Assembly: GCA_913774845.1 (NCBI GenBank)
Contig: CAJYJO010000022.1
Location: forward strand, 1-38,468
Source: an uncultured Microbacterium sp.
GTDB lineage: Bacteria; Actinomycetota; Actinomycetes; Actinomycetales; Microbacteriaceae
DNA: 38,468 bases
Direction of reading: 5' to 3'
Part shown: one piece after another, positions 15,821 through 23,131 of the stretch
How the letters are laid out: each line of letters opens with the position of its first letter
How positions within the stretch are numbered: position 1 is the stretch's first letter
Translations under genes and position numbers: made by a program
The notes under the pieces: model-generated
Databases searched by the model: none
Told to the model about the DNA's origin: nothing
What the model saw: only the letters and a program-made list of their open reading frames with translations

Positions 15821-15937
15821 AGCCTCGGCCTGTCGCATCGGACGGTCGAGAACCACCTCGCCGCGGTCTACCGCAAGCTCGGCGTGAGCGGTCGCGACGA
15901 GCTCCGCGAGGTGGTCACCGCCGCCGCGATCGCGTGA
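15821..15937 (+). pseudogene. 3' fragment of a LuxR-family regulator gene (HTH helices only)
   Basis: 38 codons read SLGLSHRTVENHLAAVYRK followed by LGVSGRDELREVVTAAAIA and a TGA, the classic recognition helix and last helix of a LuxR/GerE-type DNA-binding domain. In frame upstream the reading frame stops at 15809, and no receiver or upstream HTH sequence is present. The homology starts abruptly at about 15821, exactly where the cassette region on the other strand begins. The rest of the gene has been lost by insertion or replacement. Not expected to make a functional protein. Confidence 0.85.
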
Positions 15938-15989
15938 GCTCCCGCGTGCGGGTCGCCGTCCGGAACGCGCGCCCGCGGCCGGTGGGGCG

Positions 15990-17165
15990 TCAGCCCCGCG
16001 TGCAGCTCCCGGATGCCACGGGCGCCGACAGCTGATCCATCTGGGCGAGCACCGGGTCGAGCTCGGCCGGGGTCATGGCGTAACCGACGTTGTCGTCGGT
16101 GTCGGAGCGGGCGAACACGATCCCGGCGACCTCGCCCGAGGTGGTGAGCAGCGGACCGCCCGAGTTGCCCGGGCGCACGATGGCGGCGAGCGCGTAGATG
16201 TCGCGCGGAGTGGAGGACTGGTCGTAGATGTCGGGGACCGGCACCGTGCCCTCCTGCAGCACCTGCGCGCTGCCGGAGGTGAAGGGTCCTCCGCCGGGGT
16301 ATCCCTGCACGACGGCGGCGGATCCGACGCCGAGGGTCGACACGACGGGCAGCGCCGCGGCATCCATGTCGTCGACGGAGACCACGGCGATGTCGTCGAT
16401 CGGGTCGAAGTACACCACGCGGCCCTCCCGGGCAGGGCGTCCGGGCAGTTCGACGAGCGGGGTGTCGACGCCGGCCACGACGTGCGCGTTCGTCACGACC
16501 CGGCCGGGAGCGACGACGAACCCGGAGCCGCTCGAGGTCACACCGCAGGCGTAGGCCGTGCCGGAGATGCGGGCGACCGACTGGGCGGCCTGCGTCAACG
16601 CGGGGTCGTCGAGAGCGATCTCGGGGGTGCTGGGCACCGGGCCGATCTGGATCAGCTCACCCAGACGCGGTATGCCCTCGGCGAAGACGGTACCGCGAAG
16701 GTCGGCGAGAGCGCCGCGCACCGGGGGCGGCGTGAGCTCGTCGATGGTCCGAACGACCCCGGACGAACCGAGTGCGGCGGAGACGACGGGGACACCGGCG
16801 GGGGTGATCGACCCGGCGGCGAACGAGATGGCCAGAGCGGCGGCGGCGACGTTGACCACGCCGCCGAGCAGTCGCTCGGGCACGCGCAGTCGGATGCGAT
16901 CGGCGCCGCGGCGGAAGAACCCGCCCAGAGCGCTGCCGAGTCCCGAGCCGAGGAGGAGGAGCAGGGCGCCGGCCAGGATCATCGCCGGCCCGCGCCACGA
17001 GGGCGCCGTGACCCACTGCCCGATGAAGGGGACGACCCAGTACGCCGCGACCGCGCCGACCGCGAGCCCGGCGAAGAAGCCGATCGTGGCCAGGAACCCG
17101 CGCGAGAGGCCCACGATGAGTGCGATCGCCAGAAGGGCGATCAGAACGATGTCGACGATCGGCAA
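15990..17165 (-). CDS. marP: MarP-like membrane-anchored trypsin-fold serine protease (CvpA N-terminal domain)
   Basis: 391 residues. The N-terminal ~150 carry four membrane segments of the CvpA type (DIVLIALLAIALIVGLSRG first). The C-terminal part is a chymotrypsin-fold protease facing the cell exterior. The triad is His228 (VVTNAHVVAG), Asp258 (DPIDDIAVVSVD) and Ser335 (RPGNSGGPLL). The layout matches MarP (Rv3671c) of mycobacteria, which protects against acid and oxidative stress by processing cell-wall enzymes; the substrate here is unknown. Start: TTG 17165 has a perfect AGGAGG 5 nt upstream. A GTG seven codons earlier contains that same AGGAGG in its coding sequence and would begin around the predicted transcription start, so TTG is chosen. 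Monocistronic, divergent from nrtR across a repeat-filled gap. Confidence 0.9.
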   Translation of the reverse strand: MPIVDIVLIALLAIALIVGLSRGFLATIGFFAGLAVGAVAAYWVVPFIGQWVTAPSWRGPAMILAGALLLLLGSGLGSALGGFFRRGADRIRLRVPERLLGGVVNVAAAALAISFAAGSITPAGVPVVSAALGSSGVVRTIDELTPPPVRGALADLRGTVFAEGIPRLGELIQIGPVPSTPEIALDDPALTQAAQSVARISGTAYACGVTSSGSGFVVAPGRVVTNAHVVAGVDTPLVELPGRPAREGRVVYFDPIDDIAVVSVDDMDAAALPVVSTLGVGSAAVVQGYPGGGPFTSGSAQVLQEGTVPVPDIYDQSSTPRDIYALAAIVRPGNSGGPLLTTSGEVAGIVFARSDTDDNVGYAMTPAELDPVLAQMDQLSAPVASGSCTRG

Positions 17166-17170
17166 TCGAA

Positions 17171-17194
17171 CCTCCTGAGTCCTCACCGAGGCTA
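17171..17194 (-). promoter_or_regulatory. marP: marP start region: AGGAGG site (17171-17176) and -10 box TAGCCT (17189-17194)
   Basis: AGGAGG is placed 5 nt from TTG 17165 and fixes that start. TAGCCT upstream fits TAnnnT and would start transcription near 17182, giving a leader of about 17 nt. Confidence 0.6.
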
Positions 17195-17245
17195 GGGCGC
17201 ACGTCTGGGAGAACCCTTTCGACGCGCTGGGCCGGCGGCGGGGTC

Positions 17246-17510
17246 GGCCGCCCGTGGCCCCGGGGCGTCGGAAGTGGCCCCGGGGCCACCGCGCGCACGC
17301 GGCCTGGTCACGGGGCCCAGCTCGAACCTCCCCTCAGCGTCGCGAGCCCCGGCCGCCCGTGGCCCCGGGGCGTCGGAAGTGGCCCCGGGGCCACCCCGCG
17401 CACGCGGCCTCGTCATACGGCCCAGCTCGAACCTCGCCGCAGCGTCGCAAACCCCGGCCGCCGGTGGCCCCGGGGCGTCAGAAGTGGCCCGGGGCCACCC
17501 GCGCACCGCG
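17246..17510. repeat. 105-bp tandem repeat, about 2.5 copies, in the marP-nrtR intergenic gap
   Basis: The 402-nt gap 17166-17567 is mostly this array. Copies start at 17246, 17351 and 17456 (period exactly 105), each beginning ggccgcc(c/g)gtggccccgggg. Each copy contains the palindrome GTGGCCCCGGGGCCAC (17274-17289, 17379-17394); copy 3 has lost one C (17484-17498) and stops after about 55 nt. A half copy GTGGCCCCGGGG precedes each palindrome by 8 nt. No ORF with coding character is seen. The array lies between two divergent genes and so upstream of both. Confidence 0.92.
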
Positions 17511-17548
17511 ACCGCCCGCGAAGTTACCCCTTCGAGTCCACATGACAC

Positions 17549-17554
17549 TAAGAT
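17549..17554 (+). promoter_or_regulatory. Possible nrtR-nad operon -10 box (TAAGAT) with overlapping imperfect dyad
   Basis: TAAGAT would start transcription about 6 nt before ATG 17568. It overlaps the sequence CGAGTCCACATGACACTAAG, whose AGTnCA / TGnCACT halves form a loose inverted repeat, a candidate NrtR operator. The symmetry is weak. Confidence 0.35.
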
Positions 17555-17567
17555 CGTCCCCAGAGAT

Positions 17568-18302
17568 ATGGTCACCATGACAAGAACCCCCGAGCCCGAA
17601 ACCCGCGACGCCGACGTGCGCGTCGCGGTGTCGACCGTGATCTTCAGCGTGCGCCGAGACGAGCACGACGAACCCGTGCTGTCGCTGCCCCTGGTGCGTC
17701 GCACCCGCGACCCCTTCGACGGACGGTGGGCGCTCCCCGGCGGCTGGCTCGACGCGAACGAGGGACTCGACGCCGCGGCATCCCGAACCCTCGCCGAGAC
17801 GACCGGTCTCACGCCCAGCTACCTCGAGCAGCTCTACGCGTTCGGCGCCGTCGATCGCTCGCCCACGCGGGTCGTGTCGATCGTGTACTGGGCGCTGCTG
17901 CGCTCCGACGAGGTCGACGCGCAGGTCGCCGCCCACGCGCGCCAGGGCGACGCTCCCGAGAACGTCGAGTGGTTCGACGCGACCGACCTCCCGCCGCTCG
18001 CCTTCGACCACAACGACATCGTCGAGTACACGCTGTGGCGCCTGCGGAACAAGGTCGGCTACAGCCGTATCGCGCACGGACTGCTGCCCGACGAGTTCAC
18101 CCTCGCCGACCTGCGCGAGGTGACCGAGTCGATCCTCGGCAAGCGCCTCGACCCGGCGAACTTCCGCCGCCAGGTCGACACGTCGAACACGCTCATCCCG
18201 ACCGACCGCTTCCGCACCGGAAGCCACCGCCCCGCCCGTCTGTACCGCTACAACCGCGATGTGGAGTTCGCCGACCGCGGCCCGCTCCCCTCCCGTCACT
18301 GA
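17568..18302 (+). CDS. nrtR: NrtR-type Nudix-fold transcriptional regulator of NAD synthesis
   Basis: 244 residues: an N-terminal Nudix-like domain (about 15-150) and a C-terminal winged helix (about 160-230; VGYSRIAHGLLPDEFTLADLREVTE). The Nudix box G59-x5-E65-x7-R73 is recognisable but degenerate: the catalytic REUxEE is RTLAET (Thr74 and Thr78 instead of Glu). Hydrolysis should be lost while ligand binding could persist. This, and the position directly in front of nadA-nadB-nadC, identify it as NrtR, a repressor that senses ADP-ribose or related NAD metabolites. It probably represses its own operon. ATG 17568 and ATG 17577 are both possible starts. The nadA start follows 11 nt after its stop. 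Confidence 0.85.
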   Translation: MVTMTRTPEPETRDADVRVAVSTVIFSVRRDEHDEPVLSLPLVRRTRDPFDGRWALPGGWLDANEGLDAAASRTLAETTGLTPSYLEQLYAFGAVDRSPTRVVSIVYWALLRSDEVDAQVAAHARQGDAPENVEWFDATDLPPLAFDHNDIVEYTLWRLRNKVGYSRIAHGLLPDEFTLADLREVTESILGKRLDPANFRRQVDTSNTLIPTDRFRTGSHRPARLYRYNRDVEFADRGPLPSRH

Positions 18303-18313
18303 TCGGAACGCCC

Positions 18314-19645
18314 ATGGCCGCCACCCTCATCACCCTGCAGCCCCGCCCCGCGATCGACCCGAGCGTCGATCACGCGATCCAGGCGATCGTCTCGGGCGCG
18401 TCGACCAACTCGACCTGCACGACCGACCTCGCCACCGGCCCGTGGGACTTCGACACGCGCCCGGGCTACGGCCCCGGCTCGTCGATGGGCGACGTCATCC
18501 CCACCGGCGCCCCGCGCCAGGGCGAGCTTCCGCAGCAGTACCGCGACGCCTCCGAGGACGAGCTCGACGCCCGCATCCGCGCCGCGAAGGCGACGCTCGG
18601 CGATCGCGTCGTCGTGCTCGGGCACTTCTACCAGCGCGAGGAGGTCGTGCGCCACGCCGACTACGTCGGCGACTCGTTCCAGCTCGCGAACGCCGCTCTC
18701 GAGCAGCCGCAGGCCGAGGCGATCGTGTTCTGCGGCGTGCACTTCATGGCCGAGACCGCCGACCTCCTCTCCCGTCCCGAGCAGGCGGTGATCCTCCCGA
18801 ACCTCGCCGCCGGCTGCTCGATGGCCGACATGGCCGACATCGACCAGGTCGAGGAGTGCTGGGAGCAGCTCGAAGACGTGCTCGGCGACCTCGAGACCCC
18901 GGATGCCGAGGGCTTGGTCCCCGTGATCCCGGTGACGTACATGAACTCCTCCGCCGCCATCAAGGGCTTCGTCGGCCGCCACGGCGGCATCGTCTGCACC
19001 TCGTCCAACGCACGGACGGTCCTCGAGTGGGCGTTCGCGCGCGGCCGCCGCGTGCTGTTCTTCCCCGACCAGCACCTGGGCCGCAACACGGCGAAGGCGA
19101 TGGGCGTGCCCCTCGAGCAGATGCCGATGTGGAACCCGCGCAAGCCGCTCGGCGGCTCCACGGCCGAGGTGATCGAAGACAGCCGCGTCATCCTCTGGCA
19201 CGGCTTCTGCTCGGTGCACCGCCGCTTCACCGTCGACCAGATCGAGAAGGCCCGCGCCGAGCACCCCGGCGTCCGCGTGATCGTGCACCCCGAGTGCCCG
19301 ATGGACGTCGTGGATGCCGCTGACGAGGCCGGCTCCACCGACATCATCCGCAAGGCCATCGCCGCGGCGACCGAGCCCACGACCTTCGCGATCGGCACCG
19401 AGATCAACCTCGTGCAGCGCCTGGCCGCGCAGTACCCGCAGCACGAGATCTTCTGCCTGGATCCGGTCGTCTGCCCCTGCTCGACGATGTACCGCATCCA
19501 CCCCGGCTACCTCGCGTGGGTGCTCGAGTCGCTCGTCGCGGGCGAGGTCGTCAACCGCATCACCGTCCCGGCCGACGTCGCCCAGCCCGCCACCGCCGCG
19601 CTCGAGCGCATGCTCGCCGCCAAGCCGAACGGCGCCGTGAAATGA
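18314..19645 (+). CDS. nadA: Quinolinate synthase A
   Basis: Condenses iminoaspartate (from NadB) with dihydroxyacetone phosphate to quinolinate using a [4Fe-4S] cluster. 443 residues, the longer actinobacterial form. The three cluster ligands are visible as Cys140 (CGVHFMAE), Cys228 (VCTSSNA) and Cys328 (HPECPMDV). VLGHFYQREEVV and HADYVGDSFQLA are further hallmarks. The C-terminus has an extra CPCSTMYRIHPGYL segment, usual in this group. ATG 18314 follows nrtR by 11 nt; nadB overlaps its stop by ATGA. The cysteine desulfurase two genes on probably supplies sulphur for the cluster. Confidence 0.97.
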   Translation: MAATLITLQPRPAIDPSVDHAIQAIVSGASTNSTCTTDLATGPWDFDTRPGYGPGSSMGDVIPTGAPRQGELPQQYRDASEDELDARIRAAKATLGDRVVVLGHFYQREEVVRHADYVGDSFQLANAALEQPQAEAIVFCGVHFMAETADLLSRPEQAVILPNLAAGCSMADMADIDQVEECWEQLEDVLGDLETPDAEGLVPVIPVTYMNSSAAIKGFVGRHGGIVCTSSNARTVLEWAFARGRRVLFFPDQHLGRNTAKAMGVPLEQMPMWNPRKPLGGSTAEVIEDSRVILWHGFCSVHRRFTVDQIEKARAEHPGVRVIVHPECPMDVVDAADEAGSTDIIRKAIAAATEPTTFAIGTEINLVQRLAAQYPQHEIFCLDPVVCPCSTMYRIHPGYLAWVLESLVAGEVVNRITVPADVAQPATAALERMLAAKPNGAVK

Positions 19646-21156
19646 CCGCCGTCGTCGTGGTGGGCAGCGGCATCGCCGGTCTCACGGCGGCGCTGCACGC
19701 TTCCGAGAACGGATGCCGCGTCACGGTCGTGACGAAGGGCGCTCTGCCCGACACCAACACCCGGTGGGCGCAGGGCGGGATCGCCGCGGCGACCTCGGCG
19801 TCCGACACCGTCGCCTCGCACGCGGCCGACACGCTCACGGCCGGCGCGGGGCTCAACGACCCCGCCGCGGTCGACGTGCTCGTCGGCGAGGGGCCGCAGC
19901 GCATCGCCGAGCTCGTCGCCCGCGGGGTCGCGTTCGACCGAGCAGCCGACGGTGACTTCGCCCGCGGACTCGAAGCCGCCCATGCCCTCCCCCGCGTGCT
20001 GCACGCCGGCGGCGACGCCACCGGCGCCGCGATCCAGGCCGCGCTCGGGAAAGCCGTGCGGGACGCCGGCATCGCGGTGCGCGAACACGCGCTGCTGCGC
20101 GACCTGTCCCTCACCGAGGGCCGTGTCACGGGAGTCGAGCTCGAGGACGGCGAGCGCCTCGACGCCGACGCGGTGATCCTCGCCACCGGAGGGGCAGGTC
20201 AGCTCTACGCCCACACGACCAACCCCCTCGGGGCGACGGCCGACGGTATCGCCGCGGCCATCCGAGCGGGCGCGGCCGTCGCCGATCTCGAGTTCGTGCA
20301 GTTCCACCCGACGGCGCTCGCCGTGGGCGCGCCGTTCCTCGTGTCGGAGGCCGTGCGCGGAGAGGGCGCCGTGCTGATCGACGACAGCGGCCGCCGGTTC
20401 GCCTTCGATTCCCACCCCGACGGCGAGCTGGCCCCCCGCGATGTCGTCGCCCGCGCGAACGCTCGGGCGATGGCCGCGCAGGGCGGACGACCCGTCCGAC
20501 TGGACGCCACCGCCCTCGGCCCCGAACGACTCGCGCAGCGCTTCCCGACGATCGACGCCGCGGTGCGCGAGCGCGGCCTCGACTGGGGTCGCGAACCGAT
20601 CCCCGTGACCCCCGCGGCGCACTACCTCATGGGCGGCGTCGTCACCGACCTCGACGGACGCACGACGGTGCCCGGACTGTACGCGGTGGGCGAGACGGCG
20701 CGCACGGGTGTGCACGGCGCGAACAGATTGGCATCCAATTCGCTCCTCGAAGGGGCGGTGTTCGGCGCCCGGGCCGGAGACGCCGTCGCGCGCGACCGCG
20801 GCTGGCCGATGGCCCCCGCCGCCCCCGCGGTCCTCACCGCTCCGGTCGCCGAAGCGCCGGCCTTCTCGAGGACGCGACTCCAGCAGCTCATGTGGGCCGA
20901 CGCGGGTCTCGTCCGGGATGCCGAGGGCCTCGACCGCGCGGCCGGGATCCTCGCCGCCTGGCGAGACAACACCACGCCACGCGGCATCGAAGACGACAAC
21001 CTGCTGCTCGTCGCCGCGCACGTGGTCCAGGCGGCGCGTTCCCGCACCGCGTCCGTCGGCGCGCACTTCCGCGCCGATGCCGACACGGCCATGTCGGCGC
21101 CGCTCGCCGCCGTCGCGGCATCCGCTCCCCCCGCCCGAGAGGCCCTCGCATGCTGA
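19642..21156 (+). CDS. nadB: L-aspartate oxidase
   Basis: FAD enzyme that oxidises L-aspartate to iminoaspartate, first step of de novo NAD synthesis. 504 residues. Dinucleotide-binding VVVVGSGIAGLTAALHA is at the N-terminus, followed by NTRWAQGGIAAA. The succinate-dehydrogenase-like active-site region shows EFVQFHPTAL, VSEAVRGEGAVL and ELAPRDVVARA, and the FAD-binding end is GLYAVGETARTGVHGANRLASNSLLE. ATG 19642 overlaps the nadA stop (ATGA), and its own stop overlaps nadC by 7 nt. The last ~120 residues are Ala-rich and less conserved, as is normal for this group. Confidence 0.96.
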   Translation: MTAVVVVGSGIAGLTAALHASENGCRVTVVTKGALPDTNTRWAQGGIAAATSASDTVASHAADTLTAGAGLNDPAAVDVLVGEGPQRIAELVARGVAFDRAADGDFARGLEAAHALPRVLHAGGDATGAAIQAALGKAVRDAGIAVREHALLRDLSLTEGRVTGVELEDGERLDADAVILATGGAGQLYAHTTNPLGATADGIAAAIRAGAAVADLEFVQFHPTALAVGAPFLVSEAVRGEGAVLIDDSGRRFAFDSHPDGELAPRDVVARANARAMAAQGGRPVRLDATALGPERLAQRFPTIDAAVRERGLDWGREPIPVTPAAHYLMGGVVTDLDGRTTVPGLYAVGETARTGVHGANRLASNSLLEGAVFGARAGDAVARDRGWPMAPAAPAVLTAPVAEAPAFSRTRLQQLMWADAGLVRDAEGLDRAAGILAAWRDNTTPRGIEDDNLLLVAAHVVQAARSRTASVGAHFRADADTAMSAPLAAVAASAPPAREALAC

Positions 21157-22004
21157 ACCGCTCCACGATCGACCGCGTCGTCTCGGCCGCCCTCGAGGAG
21201 GACGCCCCCTGGGGCGACCTCACGAGCGAGGCCCTCATCCCCGCGTCGGCGACCGCGCGCGCCGAACTCGTCGCACGCGTCGACGGCGTCTTCAGCGGTG
21301 CGGCGGTGTTCGCCGCGGCGTTCACCCTCACCGACGCGTCGATCGTGGTGGAGCAGCTCGTCGCCGACGGCGAGCGGTTCGCCCCCGGGGACACGCTCGC
21401 CGTCGTCTCCGGCCCCGCGCGCGCGGTGCTCACCGCCGAGCGCATCGGTCTGAACTTCGTGCAACGCATGTCGGGGATCGCCACCCTCACCTCCGACTAC
21501 GTCGCCGAGGTCGCCCACACCGGGGCGCGCATCGTCGACACGCGCAAGACCACGCCGGGCCTGCGCGCCCTGGAACGGCAGGCCGTCCGCGACGGCGGCG
21601 GCCACAACCACCGCTTCTCGCTGTCCGACGCGGTCATGGCCAAGGACAACCACCTCGCCGTGCTGACGGCGAGCGGGCTGTCGATCACGCAGGCGCTCGA
21701 GAGCGCGATCGCCCGACTCCCGCACACCACCCACGTCGAGGTCGAGGTCGACCGGCTCGACCAGATCGACGCGGTGCTCGCCGCCGGCGTCGGCACCATC
21801 ATGCTCGACAACTTCTCGCTCGACGACCTGCGCACCGGTGTCGCCCGTATCGCCGGGGCCGCCCAGGTCGAGGCATCGGGAGGGGTGAACCTCGACACGG
21901 TGCGGGCGATCGCCGAGACCGGCGTCGACGTCATCTCGGTCGGCGCCCTCACCCACTCGGCATCCGCCATCGACCTGGGGCTCGACATCCGGATCTCGGC
22001 GTGA
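21150..22004 (+). CDS. nadC: Quinolinate phosphoribosyltransferase (decarboxylating)
   Basis: Converts quinolinate and PRPP to nicotinate mononucleotide, CO2 and PPi. 284 residues, standard length. Hallmarks: EEDAPWGDLTSEAL at the N-terminus, RIVDTRKTTPGLRALE, GGGHNHRFSLSDAVMAKDNH, EVEVDRLDQ, MLDNFSLDD, EASGGVNLDTV and GVDVISVGALTHS. Residues that contact quinolinate and PRPP (Arg and Lys in RKTTPG; His-Arg in NHR; Lys in AKDN) are intact. Starts within the end of nadB and overlaps the next gene by GTGA. Confidence 0.97.
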   Translation: MLNRSTIDRVVSAALEEDAPWGDLTSEALIPASATARAELVARVDGVFSGAAVFAAAFTLTDASIVVEQLVADGERFAPGDTLAVVSGPARAVLTAERIGLNFVQRMSGIATLTSDYVAEVAHTGARIVDTRKTTPGLRALERQAVRDGGGHNHRFSLSDAVMAKDNHLAVLTASGLSITQALESAIARLPHTTHVEVEVDRLDQIDAVLAAGVGTIMLDNFSLDDLRTGVARIAGAAQVEASGGVNLDTVRAIAETGVDVISVGALTHSASAIDLGLDIRISA

Positions 22005-23131
22005 GCCTGTATCTCGACAACGCCGCGACCACGCCCGTGCGCCCCGAGGTGCTCGAGGCGATGGCGCCGTACCTGACGCGCGTGTTCGGCAACCCGTCGA
22101 GTCAGCACGAGGTGGGCGCGGCCGCGGCATCTGCCCTCGACGACGCCCGCGCGCGCGTCGCCGCGGTGCTGGGGATGCGCACGGGCGACGTCATGTTCAC
22201 CTCGGGGGGCACCGAGGCCAACAACGCCGCCATCAAGGGCATCGTGCTCGGTTCGAAGCGACGCCACCTGGTGACCACGGCCCTGGAACACGAGTCGGTG
22301 CTCGCCTCCGCCGACTACCTGTCCCGCCTGCACGGCGTCGAGGTCGATCTCGCGCCCGTCGACGAGACCGGCACGCTCACGCCCGTGGCCCTGTCCGACG
22401 CCGTACGCGACGACACCGCCCTCGTCAGCATCGGCTACGCCAACAACGAGGTCGGCACGGTCCAGGATGCCGCCGCCCTCGCCGCCGTCGCGCACGACCG
22501 CGGCATCCCCCTGCACCTCGACGCCGTGCAGGCCGCCGGATGGCTGCCGCTGGCCGGCCTCGGGGCGGATGCCGTCACCGTCGCCGGCCACAAGATCGGC
22601 GCCCCCAAGGGGACCGGCATCCTCGCCGTGCGCGGGCGCCTGCCCTTCGAACCGCTCCTGCACGGGGGCGGTCAGGAACGCGGTCGCCGCTCGGGAACGC
22701 CCGATGTCGCCGGTGCGGTGGCCATCGCCACCGCCCTCACCCTCGCCGAGGCCGAGCGCGAGACGGAGCGCACCCGGGTGGGGGCGTTGTGTGCAGCCTT
22801 CATCGCCCGTGTGCTGACGCTCGTCCCCGGGGCACGACTCACCGGTCATCCCGAACGCCGCCTCCCGGCGACCGCGAGCTTCGTGTTCCCCGGTACGAAC
22901 GGCGAGACCGTCCTGCTCGAACTCGAACGCCGCGGGGTCGTCTCGTCGAGCGGATCGGCGTGCGCCGCCGGCAGCGACGAGGCGTCGCACGTGCTGCTGG
23001 CCCTCGGGGTGTCGCACGACGAGGCGCGCACCGCCGTGCGCTTCACCCTGCCGCACGGACTCTCCGCCTCGCTCGCTCCGGTGGCGGATGCGGTCGCTGC
23101 CGCCGTGACCGCCGTAGGATCTCGCGGGTGA
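22001..23131 (+). CDS. Cysteine desulfurase (NifS/IscS family) of the nad operon
   Basis: PLP enzyme that takes sulphur from cysteine and delivers it as persulphide. 376 residues. The N-terminus YLDNAATTPVRPEVLEAM is typical; the PLP lysine is Lys198 (TVAGHKIGAPKG). RRSGTPDVAGAVA binds cofactor phosphate, and the persulphide-carrying cysteine is Cys321 (SSSGSACAAGSDEASHVL), with the SSGSAC form seen in IscS/NifS-type enzymes. GTG 22001 overlaps the nadC stop by GTGA. Being locked into the nad operon, it most likely builds the Fe-S cluster of NadA, like NifS beside nadBCA in Bacillus. General housekeeping roles cannot be excluded. Confidence 0.93.
   Translation: MSLYLDNAATTPVRPEVLEAMAPYLTRVFGNPSSQHEVGAAAASALDDARARVAAVLGMRTGDVMFTSGGTEANNAAIKGIVLGSKRRHLVTTALEHESVLASADYLSRLHGVEVDLAPVDETGTLTPVALSDAVRDDTALVSIGYANNEVGTVQDAAALAAVAHDRGIPLHLDAVQAAGWLPLAGLGADAVTVAGHKIGAPKGTGILAVRGRLPFEPLLHGGGQERGRRSGTPDVAGAVAIATALTLAEAERETERTRVGALCAAFIARVLTLVPGARLTGHPERRLPATASFVFPGTNGETVLLELERRGVVSSSGSACAAGSDEASHVLLALGVSHDEARTAVRFTLPHGLSASLAPVADAVAAAVTAVGSRG
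23115..23120 (+). promoter_or_regulatory. Possible internal leaderless -10 box (TAGGAT, 7 nt before GTG 23128)
   Basis: TAGGAT sits inside the end of the desulfurase gene at the spacing seen at other leaderless starts here. Its AGGA could also serve as a ribosome site for the same GTG, so the two readings cannot be told apart by eye. Confidence 0.35.

Noticed and set aside
15749-15856. Longer N-terminus for the EspC-like gene
   Set aside because: The extra codons run through its own promoter box and antisense to the LuxR remnant; no ribosome site supports them.
17246-17510. CRISPR array
   Set aside because: The 105-bp units are contiguous and nearly identical along their whole length, with no unique spacers and no cas genes nearby.
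18296-19501. Open frame on the minus strand opposite nadA
   Set aside because: nadA has all three cluster cysteines and conserved motifs; the antisense product is Ala/Gly/His-rich without any recognisable domain.
21497-23056. Open frame on the minus strand opposite nadC and the cysteine desulfurase
   Set aside because: It spans two well-supported genes and reads as Gly/Arg/Asp-rich low-complexity sequence.
23111-23131. Calling the glycosyltransferase as a fusion with the desulfurase frame
   Set aside because: The desulfurase frame ends cleanly at 23131 and the glycosyltransferase starts at GTG 23128 in another frame; the overlap is a normal GTGA coupling.
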